Below, piece after piece: positions 42,501-52,010 of a stretch of 64,000 nucleotides of DNA. Source of the DNA: Lumbricus terrestris (lineage: Eukaryota > Annelida > Clitellata > Crassiclitellata > Lumbricidae); the NCBI GenBank assembly GCA_949752735.1, contig OX457039.1, forward strand, positions 48,520,055 to 48,584,054. Direction: 5' to 3'. The notes under the pieces were generated by a model. It saw nothing but the letters and a program-made list of their open reading frames with translations, ran no database searches and was not told the DNA's origin. Each line of letters starts with the position of its first letter. Position 1 is the first letter of the stretch. A program made the translations under genes and the position numbers.

Positions 42501-45211
42501 GAAATGACGAGTCACTGAGGTCGTGGTGGAAGATAGCCGAAGACAAAGGATCAGAGTTTAGTGTGGTGAATGGGTTGATGTATAAGAAGCATCAAATGTT
42601 GGACCAGTTGGTGTATCAGTTGGTGTTGCCGAAGGAAAGAAGAATTCAGGTGATGGAATTGGCACATGAGTCAGTATTTGGCGGACACTTGGGAGAAGAG
42701 AAGACAAGGGAACGTATCAAGTTGTCCTTTGTGTGGCCAAGAATGCGTAGAGATGTGGTGAAGTTCTGCAAGTCCTGTGAGAAGTGTCAGTTGAAAGCAC
42801 GAAGTTTGGTGATGGATCGAGTGCCGATTACACCGATACCAAGAGAGGATGTACCGTTCAGAAGAATGACCATGGACGTCGTAGGACCAATCGAACCGAC
42901 TTCAGCAGCAGGGCATAAGTATTGTTTGTGCATCGTGGACTCGTGTACAAGATGGCCGACAATATTCTTGATGAAGTCATTGACCGCTAAGGCTGTATGC
43001 GAAGCTTTGATGAAGCTGTTCATGGATGTGGGAGTTCCGTCAGTAATCACGAGTGATAGAGGAACGAATTTTACAGCCAGTCTAACAAGAGAATTTCTGA
43101 AACTGATGGGGTGTTGTCCTCGATTCGATTCGCCAGGACATCCAGAAGCGGCAGGATTGGTGGAGAGATGGAATCAAACGTTCAAGAAAATGATTCATCA
43201 TGTCGTTGTGGAAAATCCGAGACAGTGGCATAAAATTATTCCATTTACAGTCTGGGCATTGAGAGAAGTGCCTAATGCAACTACAGGAGTGGCACCGTAT
43301 TTGCTGGTCTATGGAAAGTTGCCGAGAGGGCCACTCACCATCCTTAAAGAAAGCTGGACCAAAGAAATAAATCTACCACCGAACATTGGAGTACAACCGG
43401 CAAAGTACCTGAAGAATTTAAGAGCAGACATGGAAAAGGCCTTGACATTCGCCGAGAGCTGTGCTGAAGAAAAGCAAAAACAGTACGCCAGTCAATACAA
43501 CAAAAGAGCAAAAGATAAAGAATTCGAGCCAGGAGAGAACGTCATCGTGCTGTATCCAACGTCAACCAATAAATTGATCTCCCGATGGCATGGTCCATGC
43601 ACGGTCCTGCAAAGAAGATCCAAATATTCGTATCTGGTGGACATGAACGAAAACGGTCGACGGATTATTCATGCTAACAAGATGAGGAAGTTCATTACGA
43701 GAACATTGTCTTGTGGTTTGATCGTGGAAGAGGATGACGAATTTGGATCAGTGGTAGAAATACCGCTGAAGGAAGACTATTCAGAGACAAAACAGAAGTC
43801 ACTTCAATTGGATTACGAACAAATTGGACATCTGACCAGCGAACAGCAGAAACAATTACTTGATGTACTGAATCGATATGCAGACAGATTTTCAGACCAA
43901 CCTGGACTATGTACATTAGTAGAACACGAAGTGGTGCTGAGACCAGACTTTCGAGAAAAAGAATTCGTGGCATATCGAATACCATTAATATACCGAGCAG
44001 AAGTGGAAAAACAAATACAAGAGATGCTGAAAGAAAACATCATTCAACCATCGTCAAGCAGAATGGCAAGTCCACTTGTCATTGTCAAAAAGAAGAATGG
44101 ATCCTTGAGATTGGCTTGTGACTACAGGTACATTAACTCTTTTACTGAAAATTGCCGATATCCTATGCCAATCGTCAACGATGTCTTGAGCAAAGTTGGA
44201 AAATCCAAGTTCATTTCTGTTATGGACTGTCGCAGTGCATATTGGACTTGTCCTGTGAAAAAGAGTGACCAATGGAAGACTGCGTTTGTTACACATAATG
44301 GACTGTATGAATTTACGCGTGTTCCTTTTGGAATGATTAACTCTGGACGGACATTTGTAAAAGCGATAAATATGATCTTGCAACCGATTCATGATTTTAC
44401 TGAACCTTATGTTGATGACATTGCAGTGCATTCGAATGATTGGGACAGTCATTTAAGACATTTGGAATTATTTCTGAAACAAATAAGACTGCATAATGTA
44501 ACATTGAACTTGAAGAAATGTGTGTTTGGTAAGAGTGAGGTGAAGTTCATCGGTCACCTCATAGGATCAGGGAAGAAGATGATGAATCCAGACAGGATTG
44601 ACAGTTTAATTAATTTGAAGAAACCTGAAACCAGGAAGGAAGTGAAGCAAGTCTTAGGATTTTTTGGATTTTACAGACAGTTTATCTGTAATTTTGCTGA
44701 AATTGCTAAACCATTGACAGACTTGACTAGCAAGAAAGTACCTGAGAACATTGTTTGGACTGATGCACATCAGAAATCTTTTGATTCCCTTAAACAAATT
44801 GTCTTATCAAATGTGATTCTATATATGTTTGAGGTTGGGAAACCATTTAATTTGTACTGTGATAGCAGTGATTTTGCTGTGGGAGCTGTACTGTCCCAGG
44901 TGGACGAGGAAGGGATTGAACGTCCCGTTTCATTTATCAGTCAGAAGCTGACAGATACTCAGAGGAGGTGGGCGACGATTGAGAAGGAAGCCTATGCAAT
45001 CATATGGGCTTTAAACAAGTTGAAAGAAATTCTTATTGGTTCTAAAATCAATGTGTTTACAGACCATAATCCTTTAGTTTATTTGACTGAATCAATGTCG
45101 AAATCTGCTAAATTAGTCAGATGGTCTTTATCATTGCAAAATTTTGACATTTTGTTGAACTATAAGAAAGGTAAATTGAATGTAGTAGCTGATTGTCTGT
45201 CTAGATTGTAG
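39554..45211 (+). CDS. gag-pol: Gag-Pol polyprotein of Gmr1-type retrotransposon
   Basis: A single 1885-residue ORF without frameshift. Order: charged coiled coil (about 85-385, with EKEEQRRQEE-type repeats); capsid (about 390-580) with a SCAN-like helical part near 463-532; CCHC zinc knuckle (648-661, C-X2-C-X4-H-X4-C); aspartic protease with DSG at 772; acidic linker; integrase with HHCC finger from His1038 and catalytic D1108, D1168, E1204 (35 residues between the last two), then a GPY/F-like end (RWHGPCTV). Then comes reverse transcriptase with Asp1558 and YVDD at 1619-1622, and RNase H with D1770, E1812, D1837 and D1880. All catalytic residues are present, so it may be functional. The start ATG lies in AAAAATGG. 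Copying occurs in cytoplasmic particles and integration in the nucleus. How Gag and Pol are balanced without a frameshift is not visible. Confidence 0.95.
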   Translation: MEKLTEQKQASIKKMSSDRLIKLLIEEGLDVEEVEEMSRENLMRALAEVWLKKEAEEKGAVGGVEEKPIEKPPAPMSMEALMQFMMMREEQRRQEEKEKEEQRRQEDKEKEEKRRQEDKEKEEKRRQEEEQRRKEEKEKEEQRRQEEKERKQEEKEKEEQRRQEEKEQKQEEKEEQRRREEKEEKRRLEEKARAEQAERMRQQEIEMQKQQFQLQLEQLKKDHDEAERRRMELMIEYERARKSDEEIRKQQMEEQKIREEDKEAMRLAELQRAEEIRQEELQMEKENLEKAEREREEQLELEQKKIALKEAQLREMAIEKEERRKQLELLQQKIEQEELRRVEDQNRLRERNEDERRSREESERNRIRESETMVSKIKRIGDAMKHVLPKMPYDMMEVPLYFETVENAFNSFTVEKQFWVKLLLPLMTPRARTVLNRLSFADLDDYDIVKEHLLKEFKLTAREYRSRFGDAWKTAEETYTMFTARLKNLLNYYVRSRRVGKSYEKLFDLLVADKLKECLPPGPLQFVLAKEGTECFEASNVAELADVHVNNRIGLMFQDKPKYEAWGNSSKQPRWNSNNKETGNQARNNEARNDGAPGRQFGQDRREATGDRQMYSRIPVMGRQRENNTAYNYRRESTEQRGIVKKRCHNCQSDRHLIKDCKAPPRMTNLRNRFTRSAENLRVNQIQVMNAPNQSEEQDNRETEVKSVMKCTPQFAIQREIVNSAPIKDTGRETESKDECQRTKKSLLQHVNVEIRGNDDSCHPVQVRALIDSGTEIPVINEELLKGATVEEIGRVHLQCVAGEPIPAKLVKIEVRMSCHNEGGDLKDKGVNIAPYLTLVCASIPAVLCKDNKEKFLLHPEIIAELKEVPPVSVLQGELQANVTTRAQSRRREVEEGEEEKSNESLLDEDTESDDEQSVQEEEEGITSGNNEIEEEMVARERDNDDDSENDGEIDTSMRDLFAENTSDERQLADAKKFEEQQRNDESLRSWWKIAEDKGSEFSVVNGLMYKKHQMLDQLVYQLVLPKERRIQVMELAHESVFGGHLGEEKTRERIKLSFVWPRMRRDVVKFCKSCEKCQLKARSLVMDRVPITPIPREDVPFRRMTMDVVGPIEPTSAAGHKYCLCIVDSCTRWPTIFLMKSLTAKAVCEALMKLFMDVGVPSVITSDRGTNFTASLTREFLKLMGCCPRFDSPGHPEAAGLVERWNQTFKKMIHHVVVENPRQWHKIIPFTVWALREVPNATTGVAPYLLVYGKLPRGPLTILKESWTKEINLPPNIGVQPAKYLKNLRADMEKALTFAESCAEEKQKQYASQYNKRAKDKEFEPGENVIVLYPTSTNKLISRWHGPCTVLQRRSKYSYLVDMNENGRRIIHANKMRKFITRTLSCGLIVEEDDEFGSVVEIPLKEDYSETKQKSLQLDYEQIGHLTSEQQKQLLDVLNRYADRFSDQPGLCTLVEHEVVLRPDFREKEFVAYRIPLIYRAEVEKQIQEMLKENIIQPSSSRMASPLVIVKKKNGSLRLACDYRYINSFTENCRYPMPIVNDVLSKVGKSKFISVMDCRSAYWTCPVKKSDQWKTAFVTHNGLYEFTRVPFGMINSGRTFVKAINMILQPIHDFTEPYVDDIAVHSNDWDSHLRHLELFLKQIRLHNVTLNLKKCVFGKSEVKFIGHLIGSGKKMMNPDRIDSLINLKKPETRKEVKQVLGFFGFYRQFICNFAEIAKPLTDLTSKKVPENIVWTDAHQKSFDSLKQIVLSNVILYMFEVGKPFNLYCDSSDFAVGAVLSQVDEEGIERPVSFISQKLTDTQRRWATIEKEAYAIIWALNKLKEILIGSKINVFTDHNPLVYLTESMSKSAKLVRWSLSLQNFDILLNYKKGKLNVVADCLSRL

Positions 45212-45304
45212 TGTAAGATATTTTATGATGTATTATATTATGGACTATTTGCATTGTTTAGTTAAGGTACGTTCGCTAATTTTTGTAGATAATTAGCTCT
45301 CTTT

Positions 45305-45321
45305 AAAAGAAAGGAGGGAGG
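45305..45321 (+). promoter_or_regulatory. Polypurine tract
   Basis: AAAAGAAAGGAGGGAGG, followed by TAA and the 3' LTR, is the expected RNase H-resistant primer for plus-strand synthesis. Confidence 0.85.
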
Positions 45322-45324
45322 TAA

Positions 45325-45879
45325 TGTGAGCTAATTTTGTATAGTCTATATAGTCAGTTGATGTTTAGGCGTACGACTAGACCAGCTCAAGGTCAGCGTC
45401 TAGACAGTTAGGCCTGCAGGTGACAGACTGGCGGGAAAGTTGGCGCGGCTCGGCCGACCGTCGCCGGAGAGAGAGAGAGAGAGAGGGATAGGCAGACAGA
45501 CAGACGGATAGATAGAAGGACAGAGCGGCAAGGGGAAGAGTGTACGTCTAGACAGTGAGTGAAGTTGTAGAAGAAGGAGTTGGTAGTAGAGAATAGAAGA
45601 CGTTTTAGAGAACAGTGGAGTTAGATGATAATAGTTGCGTTGCTGTCGTTGAATTCAAGCGTTTGTCGTCGTTGATGCATTGTTGTGTTATTTGCGTTGT
45701 TATGAACGAAGAAGAAAATACAAGAAACAGAGCTTTGTTGTAATTGAACAAGTTAAGAACTTTAGAAACTTATACACTAGTTTTAGATACCGAAGTACAG
45801 TGACTAGGTTAGGCATAGGCTGCGCTACTGAACACTGAAGAAAAAGGAAGAAAACTTGAAGGTCAATTGGAGTTTGACA
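45325..45879 (+). repeat. 3' LTR of Gmr1-type element
   Basis: 555 bp with the same ends as the 5' LTR, followed by the target duplication AAGAG. Confidence 0.95.
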
Positions 45880-46438
45880 AAGAGAGTAAACACCCATTCT
45901 TCTGATCCTCGGGATCCTCCACCTTCCTAAGCGACACCTGCATTAACATCTGACCCTCTGGATACAGGACTCGGACCTCTTTCTTGACTGCCCTTTGAAC
46001 AGCCTGATGACTCGATGCACCGCTTCTGAATAAGCTGGTGCTCTTCAATTGACTTTGGAATGGCACCTAAGAAGTTTAAAAATTACTTCTAAAATATAGA
46101 AGTAACTTGATGGAGCACTTGCCTCTGTAAAACTGATACCTGTTTTTCGTTCATTTATTCATTTATTCATTATATAGCAGCCCTTCAACAACCTACTTTT
46201 TAACATTCTACATTTGATTTTTTAATAAATTTCTTCGCTCTAAGAAAACTATTCATATTGAAAATGATAGGCCTACACAAAATGAAACTGAGAAATATCC
46301 ATTAAGAAACCTCCTTGAAAAATACCCATATTCTCACTTTCCAGCTTTGCAATTTTTAAGCTCTTGCGACTAGGAAATTTAACCATGACAAAGTTAAAAA
46401 TTTTGCCCCCCCTGCAAAAATTTCTGCGGGCGCCCATG

Positions 46439-46760
46439 TGTGGTGGTGGTGGTGGTGGTGGTGGTGGGGTGATATGATGGTGGTTATTTGTTGAGGTGGT
46501 GATGGCTGTGATCGTGTTGTGGTGTTAATGTTGTGGTGACAATGTGGTGGTGCATGGTGGTGATGTGGTAGTGGTCCTGTTGTTGTATTGTTACTGTTGT
46601 TGCTGTTGTGGTGGTAGTGTTGCTGTCGTTATTATCGTTGTTGCGACTGTTGTTGTTGTTGTGGTGGTGGTGGTGGTGGTGGTGGTGGTGGTGGCTGAGG
46701 TGGTGGTGGTGGTGGTGGTGGCTGAGGTGGTGGTGGAGTTGGTGGTGGTGGTCCTGGCTG
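46439..46760. repeat. GGT-rich microsatellite
   Basis: Long runs of GTG/GGT trinucleotides with TTG interruptions. The six overlapping open frames are low-complexity artefacts. Confidence 0.95.
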
Positions 46761-47112
46761 CGGGAACTGTGGATCGAAATCGATGAAAGAAACAAGTCAT
46801 GAGCCTCAGAATGGATGTCTTAATGCCCTGCACATAAAACATTCCGATAGATGGCGCACATATACAGCAATTGACGACGAACGCTTATTTGTAAAAGCCC
46901 GTATAAATAACAATATTACGAACGAACACCCACCCACCCCCGCCCTTCCCCCCACCCCCACAGTCACACACACCACACATACACGCACGCACCCACACAC
47001 ACATGTTATGATGTGCACGCCACGCATATATACGTCCATGATTTATATAACATGATCATAATATGCAGTCCACCATTCTCTATATTAAATGGATGCATGA
47101 CCGATGGCATGC

Positions 47113-47148
<36 letters not shown>

Positions 47149-47299
47149 CATGTATATGGCCATGCAATACAGCATGAACTAATATAAAGATACGTGTATA
47201 TATATAGCATGCACTATATATATATATATATATATATATTATAGGCGCTCCGTATATATGCATATATATTGCATGCTGTGAATGGCGTTCAGAATTCTA
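46761..47299. other. No gene; CA and TA simple repeats
   Basis: CACAC-rich sequence at 46925-47005 and TA runs at 47115-47148 and 47215-47240. No exon is supported. Confidence 0.5.
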
Positions 47300-47626
47300 C
47301 TAAATGGAAAATCGTCGAACAGTATCGCGCCGTTGAGCCGTCGAAAACGATGATCTATTGCTTAGAGGAGAGAGCTGGTTGATGGCATGGATGGCCACCT
47401 GTGCCTCTGCGTCTCCCTCAACGTCCGCCCCTCTGTCTCTGTCGTTGTCCGTCTCCTGCGATGTATTGTTCCTCAGTGGCGACTGCAGGCCGAGAGGGGG
47501 TTGCATGGGGGCCGGTGCCACCGCCCCTCGCCGCCTGGTGCTGGTGGTGGTGGTCGTGGTGGTGGTGGTGGTCGTGGTGGTGGTCGCCGGCATCGGTCGC
47601 CATGGCGTGAGCGCGTTCGGCTCCAT
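47300..47626 (-). CDS. Possible coding exon, unknown protein
   Basis: From an ATG at 47624-47626 the minus strand encodes 108 residues: MEPNALTPWRPMPA, a run of 14 threonines from a GGT/ACC microsatellite, basic and Pro-rich sequence (RRRGAVAPAPMQPPLGLQ), an acidic part (DNDRDRGADVEGDAEAQ) and QRRDTVRRFS before the stop. Outside the Thr run the composition is protein-like, with mixed charge and no strong codon repetition. GC-rich promoter-like sequence lies upstream at 47700-48300. I do not recognise the family. A CAG|GTGGCC donor inside could join it to other exons. It may equally be chance coding in GC-rich DNA. Confidence 0.3.
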   Translation of the reverse strand: MEPNALTPWRPMPATTTTTTTTTTTTTTSTRRRGAVAPAPMQPPLGLQSPLRNNTSQETDNDRDRGADVEGDAEAQVAIHAINQLSPLSNRSSFSTAQRRDTVRRFSI

Positions 47627-47699
47627 CGAACGCCCATCGCAGGAGATCATAAAATATGATTTAGGAAGAACTTCCCGACCCAGGAATGAATGATGGATC

Positions 47700-48300
47700 A
47701 ACCGCACAGGTCACATCTCGCCATCGCCATCGCTGACTCCGCCGACGTCCCCGTCCCCGTCCCGGCCACAACCCATGCAGCAGCCGCAGCCGAATTATTA
47801 GGAAATGCGATTATATATATGTATATATATATATGCATATAATTATGTATAGCTCAGATATATTTACTGGCCATCATTAGTATTCGTTCGTCTAGCTGTT
47901 CCGAAACAATCTAATAATTTACGGCGGGAAATTGACGGCGCCGTCCCCACCCCGCGTGACGTCATCGGTCAGAAGGGCAGAAGAAGAAAGAACAGCAGTG
48001 GTGGGATGGAGAGGAAGAGGCGGAAGGAAGGAAGGACGGAGGGGGTGATCGCAGGGAACGGGGGGGGGACGATGGCGGCGGCGGCGGCGTTCACCCCAAT
48101 TCCCTTCACGTGTATTAACTGGCCGACCGCATGTTGCAGACCCTCGAGTGAAGTTTTATTCGCTGCTGCTGCTGCATGCTGTCTGCATGCATGGTTCGAT
48201 GGCGGAAGGGACAAAGTGCGCATGCGCAAATGCCACGCTTGTTCCTGGCGCTAATTCTTGCATGGGGCGCACGCGCACTGCTCAGCTGGGAGAGACACGC
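47700..48300. promoter_or_regulatory. GC-rich promoter-like stretch
   Basis: A CpG-containing island in AT-rich surroundings. It holds a perfect CRE, TGACGTCA (47957-47964), GATGGCGG-type YY1-like motifs (48071 and 48199), and a perfect palindromic NRF1-type site TGCGCATGCGCA (48217-48228). These are typical of TATA-less housekeeping or neural promoters in animals. No transcript start can be fixed. It could drive the minus-strand ORF at 47300-47626. Confidence 0.4.
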
Positions 48301-48794
48301 ATGGGTGAACTTGTATGGCAGAGGGAAGGAAGGAGGGAGGGGGTTGAGGTGAGAGGAGGGTGGAGGTGGTCGGTGAAAGGGAGAGATGCGGATGTCAACC
48401 GTCAGACTACGCCAGACTCTGCGATTGTTGTCGGGAGGCTGCATTGTCTCTGTGTTCGTCGCAGCATCATCCGCTGGACTTCAATTACGTCTAATGGAAC
48501 AATGGACAAGTCAGACCCAGCAGCAGCAGCAGCAGCAGCAGCATTGCATCGAATCAATGGAAGAATCGTCGTCGTCGTAGTCTACATAGTATCTATACTG
48601 CAGCATGAATAAACCATCTCTCCGACATAGACACTGTCGCTATACTATCGACGACATCCGATATCGGCAGACATAACATTGTATTGTATACAATTATACA
48701 TAGATCAATAGATCATGTATTATGTAGGCATTATGTATAGCTATGAATATATGTATGCATGAAAAAGTATAAATAGAATATATCTATATACGTA

Positions 48795-48823
48795 AATAAA
48801 TGAAACTTCTCAAGAGAATATAT

Positions 48824-48893
<70 letters not shown>

Positions 48894-48990
48894 TCAGGGA
48901 CAGAGACAGACAGAGATAAAGAGAGAGACAAATAAAGACAGAGAGAGAGAGAGAGAGACAGAGAGACAGAGAAACAGAGAGAGAGAGATA
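48795..48990. repeat. TA then GA microsatellite
   Basis: About 45 bp of TATATA is followed by about 130 bp of interrupted GA and GACA repeats. Confidence 0.95.
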
Positions 48991-49370
48991 GAGACATTGG
49001 TGTAATCCTCACATAGTGATTGTTACCAATTCCCACCGCACATGTGTAAACTGCAACGGGATGGATAACGTCACCAGTTTGTGCAAAGTGAAGCAATAAG
49101 TAAGCATGACAAATTAGACCTTAAAGGCATCTCACTGATCTCAGGCATTGCTACAGCCAAGTATATACAAAAATGCACAGCTTTAACTGGTGCTACTTGA
49201 ACTTTACTGAAAAGTTAAGGCCAAACTATCACTGTCTTGTCACAAAAATGGTTCAGCCCTGCATGGCAAAATAGTACGGTAGTCTTCATTGGTACCACCA
49301 TTTTTTTACAATTGCGGCACATGCTGAATGAACACCATGCACCGTCACAACTCACAACAGAATGCACACA
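48991..49370. other. No recognisable gene
   Basis: Short non-coding interval between simple repeats. Confidence 0.4.
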
Positions 49371-49374
49371 CATA

Positions 49375-49530
49375 CTCAAACATACCTGCACCTACACCGA
49401 CACACACATACACACACATGCACACACACATAAACACGTACCTACTCACACACACCTACTCACATACACACACCTACTCACACAAACATGCACACACCTA
49501 CACACACACACACACACACCCACATACACA
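49375..49530. repeat. CA-rich microsatellite
   Basis: Interrupted ACAC and CACATA repeats with CTACTCAC units. Confidence 0.9.
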
Positions 49531-50170
49531 CTTTCCAGCTGTGATATACTCGTACGCAGACATCAAAATCTGCTTTTATATATCAATAGAAACTCTGGTA
49601 TTCGGTTTATAATTTGTGTTATTATGTGCAGCACGGAGACCTAACCGTTACTGTGCTGTATATAGGTTCTGTAGATCAACGATTGCGGGTGAGAGCCTAA
49701 TGAACGGATTCTTTGTATCAACACTCAACTATAGTAGATCGCTCTGAACCCTTGATCCACACTTGTTGACATTGCATGATTAACTTTATTGGTTCATTAA
49801 ATGCATGAACAATCTCCTGTATTTGCATATATATGATCAATTGATCACGTGTATAGGCCTATATTTAATTTATTTATTGCATAACTATGCCATACATAAT
49901 CAGGAATTTCAATGGTTTGTGTATACAGCAGTTTGCGACGAACACAAACAGATATAAATCTTGCAACAATGAACATAGGCCTGCATGCTGTCAGTGGCGG
50001 TGTCAGTTGCGGTGCAAGCCAGAATACAATTCTCACAGTCCAGTCCGGGTTTGGGAGTCATTCAGCAATCATGTAAGGGTGGAGGAAGTTAAACAAAAAG
50101 AGGATGTTACAAATTGCAAAGAATTTTTGGCAGGTCACAGGGCAGCTAGGTCAAGAGTTTAATGGTCAGG
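49531..50170. other. No recognisable gene
   Basis: Non-coding DNA; the short frame at 49887-50162 shows no family features. Confidence 0.4.
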
Positions 50171-50177
50171 TCAAATG

Positions 50178-50280
50178 CGACATCGGATGAGGACATCGGA
50201 TGAGGAGATCGGATGGGGACATCGGATGGGGATGGGGACATAGGATGGGGACATCGGATGGGGACATCGGATGAGGACAC
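50178..50280. repeat. GGACATCGGATGGG minisatellite
   Basis: About seven copies of a 14-bp unit GGACATCGGATG(A/G)G with one shortened unit. Confidence 0.9.
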
Positions 50281-50514
50281 TAAATCACTCATCGATTAAA
50301 TTGCTGTCCATCGAGTCTTTTAATTAAATAATTCATCATCATTATCATTTATGACGAATTAAGATCAGTAATTAATTTGTTACAGAAAAGATCAAATGAT
50401 GCAACGTCTTCGTTTCAGTCAAGGTCCTAATTATAGCCAATAATGCACTGAGGTTCTGGCGACCGTAAACCGTTGCTTAGGTGACTAGGCCTATAGGCCT
50501 ACACATTTTGTTGG

Positions 50515-50562
50515 ACCTGCCAATTTCAAGTTCGAACGGCGCTATATAAATTTCTCGTAATG
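50515..50562 (+). mobile_element. LINE 3' tail remnant
   Basis: TTCGAACGGCGCTATATAAATTTC followed by TCGTAATGAATT matches the common LINE tail. Confidence 0.45.
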
Positions 50563-51175
50563 AATTAATTATACGATACGCTTTGGCCGTTTTTTGCATG
50601 GGTACACCCTTTCTCTGCAGTCGGGAATGTACATGATGAGTCCATGCTATCCTGCAGTGCGTGCTTGGAGGCTCCCTGCAGCTCACCCGCCGTAGCAGCC
50701 CGTAATTTCTTCTCCCTATAGTTTACCGCCGATGCTATTTACATCTCTTCTTCGCCACGCATGCAGTGCACTGCGGCGTCGCTAGATTCCCTTCAACGGC
50801 TGCAGGAGACTTCGTGGAAGTCAGGATGAATTAATTCCTCACTCCACGCTTCTCTCCTACTTCAGTTGAGCGGAGTGCACCTACTGGATACCACGTGGAA
50901 GAGCGTTGATGTCATCTCCAAAACTCCTCCATATTATATCCTTTCATATATTATTAGCATCATATATACATGTGTGTGTCTGTGTGTGTCTGTGTGTGTC
51001 TGTGTGTCTGCATATATGTGCATGTGTATAGTACGTCAATCAATCAAGTGTTAGTCCTGCTTGCCTGGCTGATGAAGGGCGCCCCCTCCCACTCCAGACC
51101 GGCTCTTCCTTCCACCCGCTGCCTGCCCTTCTGCGTGGCGTAGCTTCTACGATGGTGAGAGAACGAGTGAGAAAG
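50563..51175. other. No gene; short TGTGTC repeat
   Basis: Contains GTGTGTCT repeats at 50970-51012. Otherwise unremarkable. Confidence 0.4.
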
Positions 51176-51177
51176 TG

Positions 51178-51292
51178 CTAGAGAGAGAGACAGAGTCAGA
51201 CAGACATAGAGACAGAGAGACAGATAGACAGACAGACAGACAGACAGATAGACAGACATACAGAAGCAGAGGGAGAGAGGGAGGGAGGGGTA
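51178..51292. repeat. GA / GACA microsatellite
   Basis: GAGAGACAGA and CAGACAGACAGA repeats passing into GGGAGGGAGG. Confidence 0.9.
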
Positions 51293-51533
51293 GATGTATA
51301 TAGAGACGATGCCTTGTGATGGATTGTTGGCAGATGTGTCCGCGGGATGTTTGTAAACGAGACGCCAAGCTGCCTTTGATGTTCTTTATCAACAAGTATA
51401 TTATTGTCCTGTTGACGAAACCGAATATTTGCTATTCGTTTAGCAATTACAGCTGACAGCTATTTATCATCTGACGTTTATATTGAGGCAGAGATGCGCT
51501 GTCGGCTGATCAATTTCCGTCCACGGCAGAGGA

Positions 51534-52010
51534 GATGGTGGAGGAGGAGGAGGAGGAGGAGGAGGAGGAGGAGGAGGAGGAGGAAGGGGAGGAGGAAGGA
51601 GAGGAGAGGAGGAGAAGGACGAGGAAGAGGAGGAGAGGAAGAGGAGGAGGAAGGGGAGGAGAAGAACGAGGAGGAGGACGAGGAGGACGAGGAGGAGGAC
51701 GAGGAGGAGGGGAGGAGAGGAGAAGAAGGACGAGGAGAAGCAGGAGAGGAAGAGGAGGAGGGGGAGGAGGAAGGGGAGGAGAGGAGGAGAAGGACGAGGA
51801 GGAGGAGGAAGGGGAGGAGAGCAGGAGAAGGACGAGGAGGAGGAGGAAGGGGAGGAGAGCAGGAGAAGGACGAGGAGGAGGAGGAAGGGGAGGAGAAGAA
51901 CGAGGAAGAGAAGGAGGACGACGAGGAGGAGGACGAGGAGGAGGGGGAGGAGATGAAGAGAAGGAAGAGGAGGAGGACGAGAAAGAGGACAAGGAGGGTG
52001 TGGCGGAGGA
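51534..52010. repeat. Purine-only GGA/GAG tract with 38-bp units
   Basis: About 475 bp in which the plus strand is almost only A and G, broken by occasional ACG. Around 51785-51895 a unit of about 38 bp (GGAGAAGGACGAGGAGG...) repeats three times. Open frames over 200 codons on both strands are artefacts. Confidence 0.95.

Larger units (their letters stand above)
38469..45879 (+). mobile_element. Gmr1-type Ty3/gypsy LTR retrotransposon, near intact
   Basis: This 7.4-kb element has all parts of a working LTR retrotransposon: two 555-bp LTRs starting TGTGAGC and ending TTGACA, a 5-bp target duplication AAGAG (38464-38468 and 45880-45884), a primer-binding site, one long gag-pol ORF and a polypurine tract. 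The reverse transcriptase and GPY/F-type integrase end mark it as Ty3/gypsy, but integrase lies before reverse transcriptase, as in Ty1/copia. That combination defines the Gmr1 group, first described from cod and found in several deuterostomes. It has no envelope ORF. The LTRs appear to differ at one base, so the insertion is recent. Confidence 0.93.
37847..46438. mobile_element. hAT-like element interrupted by Gmr1-type retrotransposon
   Basis: The outer ends are a perfect 14-bp inverted repeat, CATGGGCGCCCGCA, followed on each side by a G-rich tract with GGGGGGGCA. Both flanks read TGTGGTGG (37839-37846 and 46439-46446), an 8-bp target duplication, although the site is in GTG-rich simple sequence. 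Without the 7.4-kb retrotransposon the element is about 1.18 kb. No transposase is recognisable. A second terminus-like sequence, ending TGTGGGTGCCCAT at about 38116, suggests the left part may be a separate 271-bp copy. Confidence 0.6.

Noticed and set aside
39689..44452. Minus-strand open frames of 60-157 codons across gag-pol
   Set aside because: They are shadows of the long plus-strand ORF caused by its Glu/Lys/Arg-rich codon use.
44700..45900. Envelope gene downstream of pol
   Set aside because: Between the gag-pol stop (45211) and the 3' LTR (45325) there are only about 110 bp, so no envelope is encoded.
46484..46842. Open frames on both strands in the GGT tract
   Set aside because: Pure trinucleotide-repeat translation (Val, Trp, His or Thr runs).
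48148..48612. 154-codon frame starting like a signal peptide
   Set aside because: The hydrophobic start is in CTGCTG repeat sequence and the end is an alanine run from GCA repeats; no family features and no splice support.
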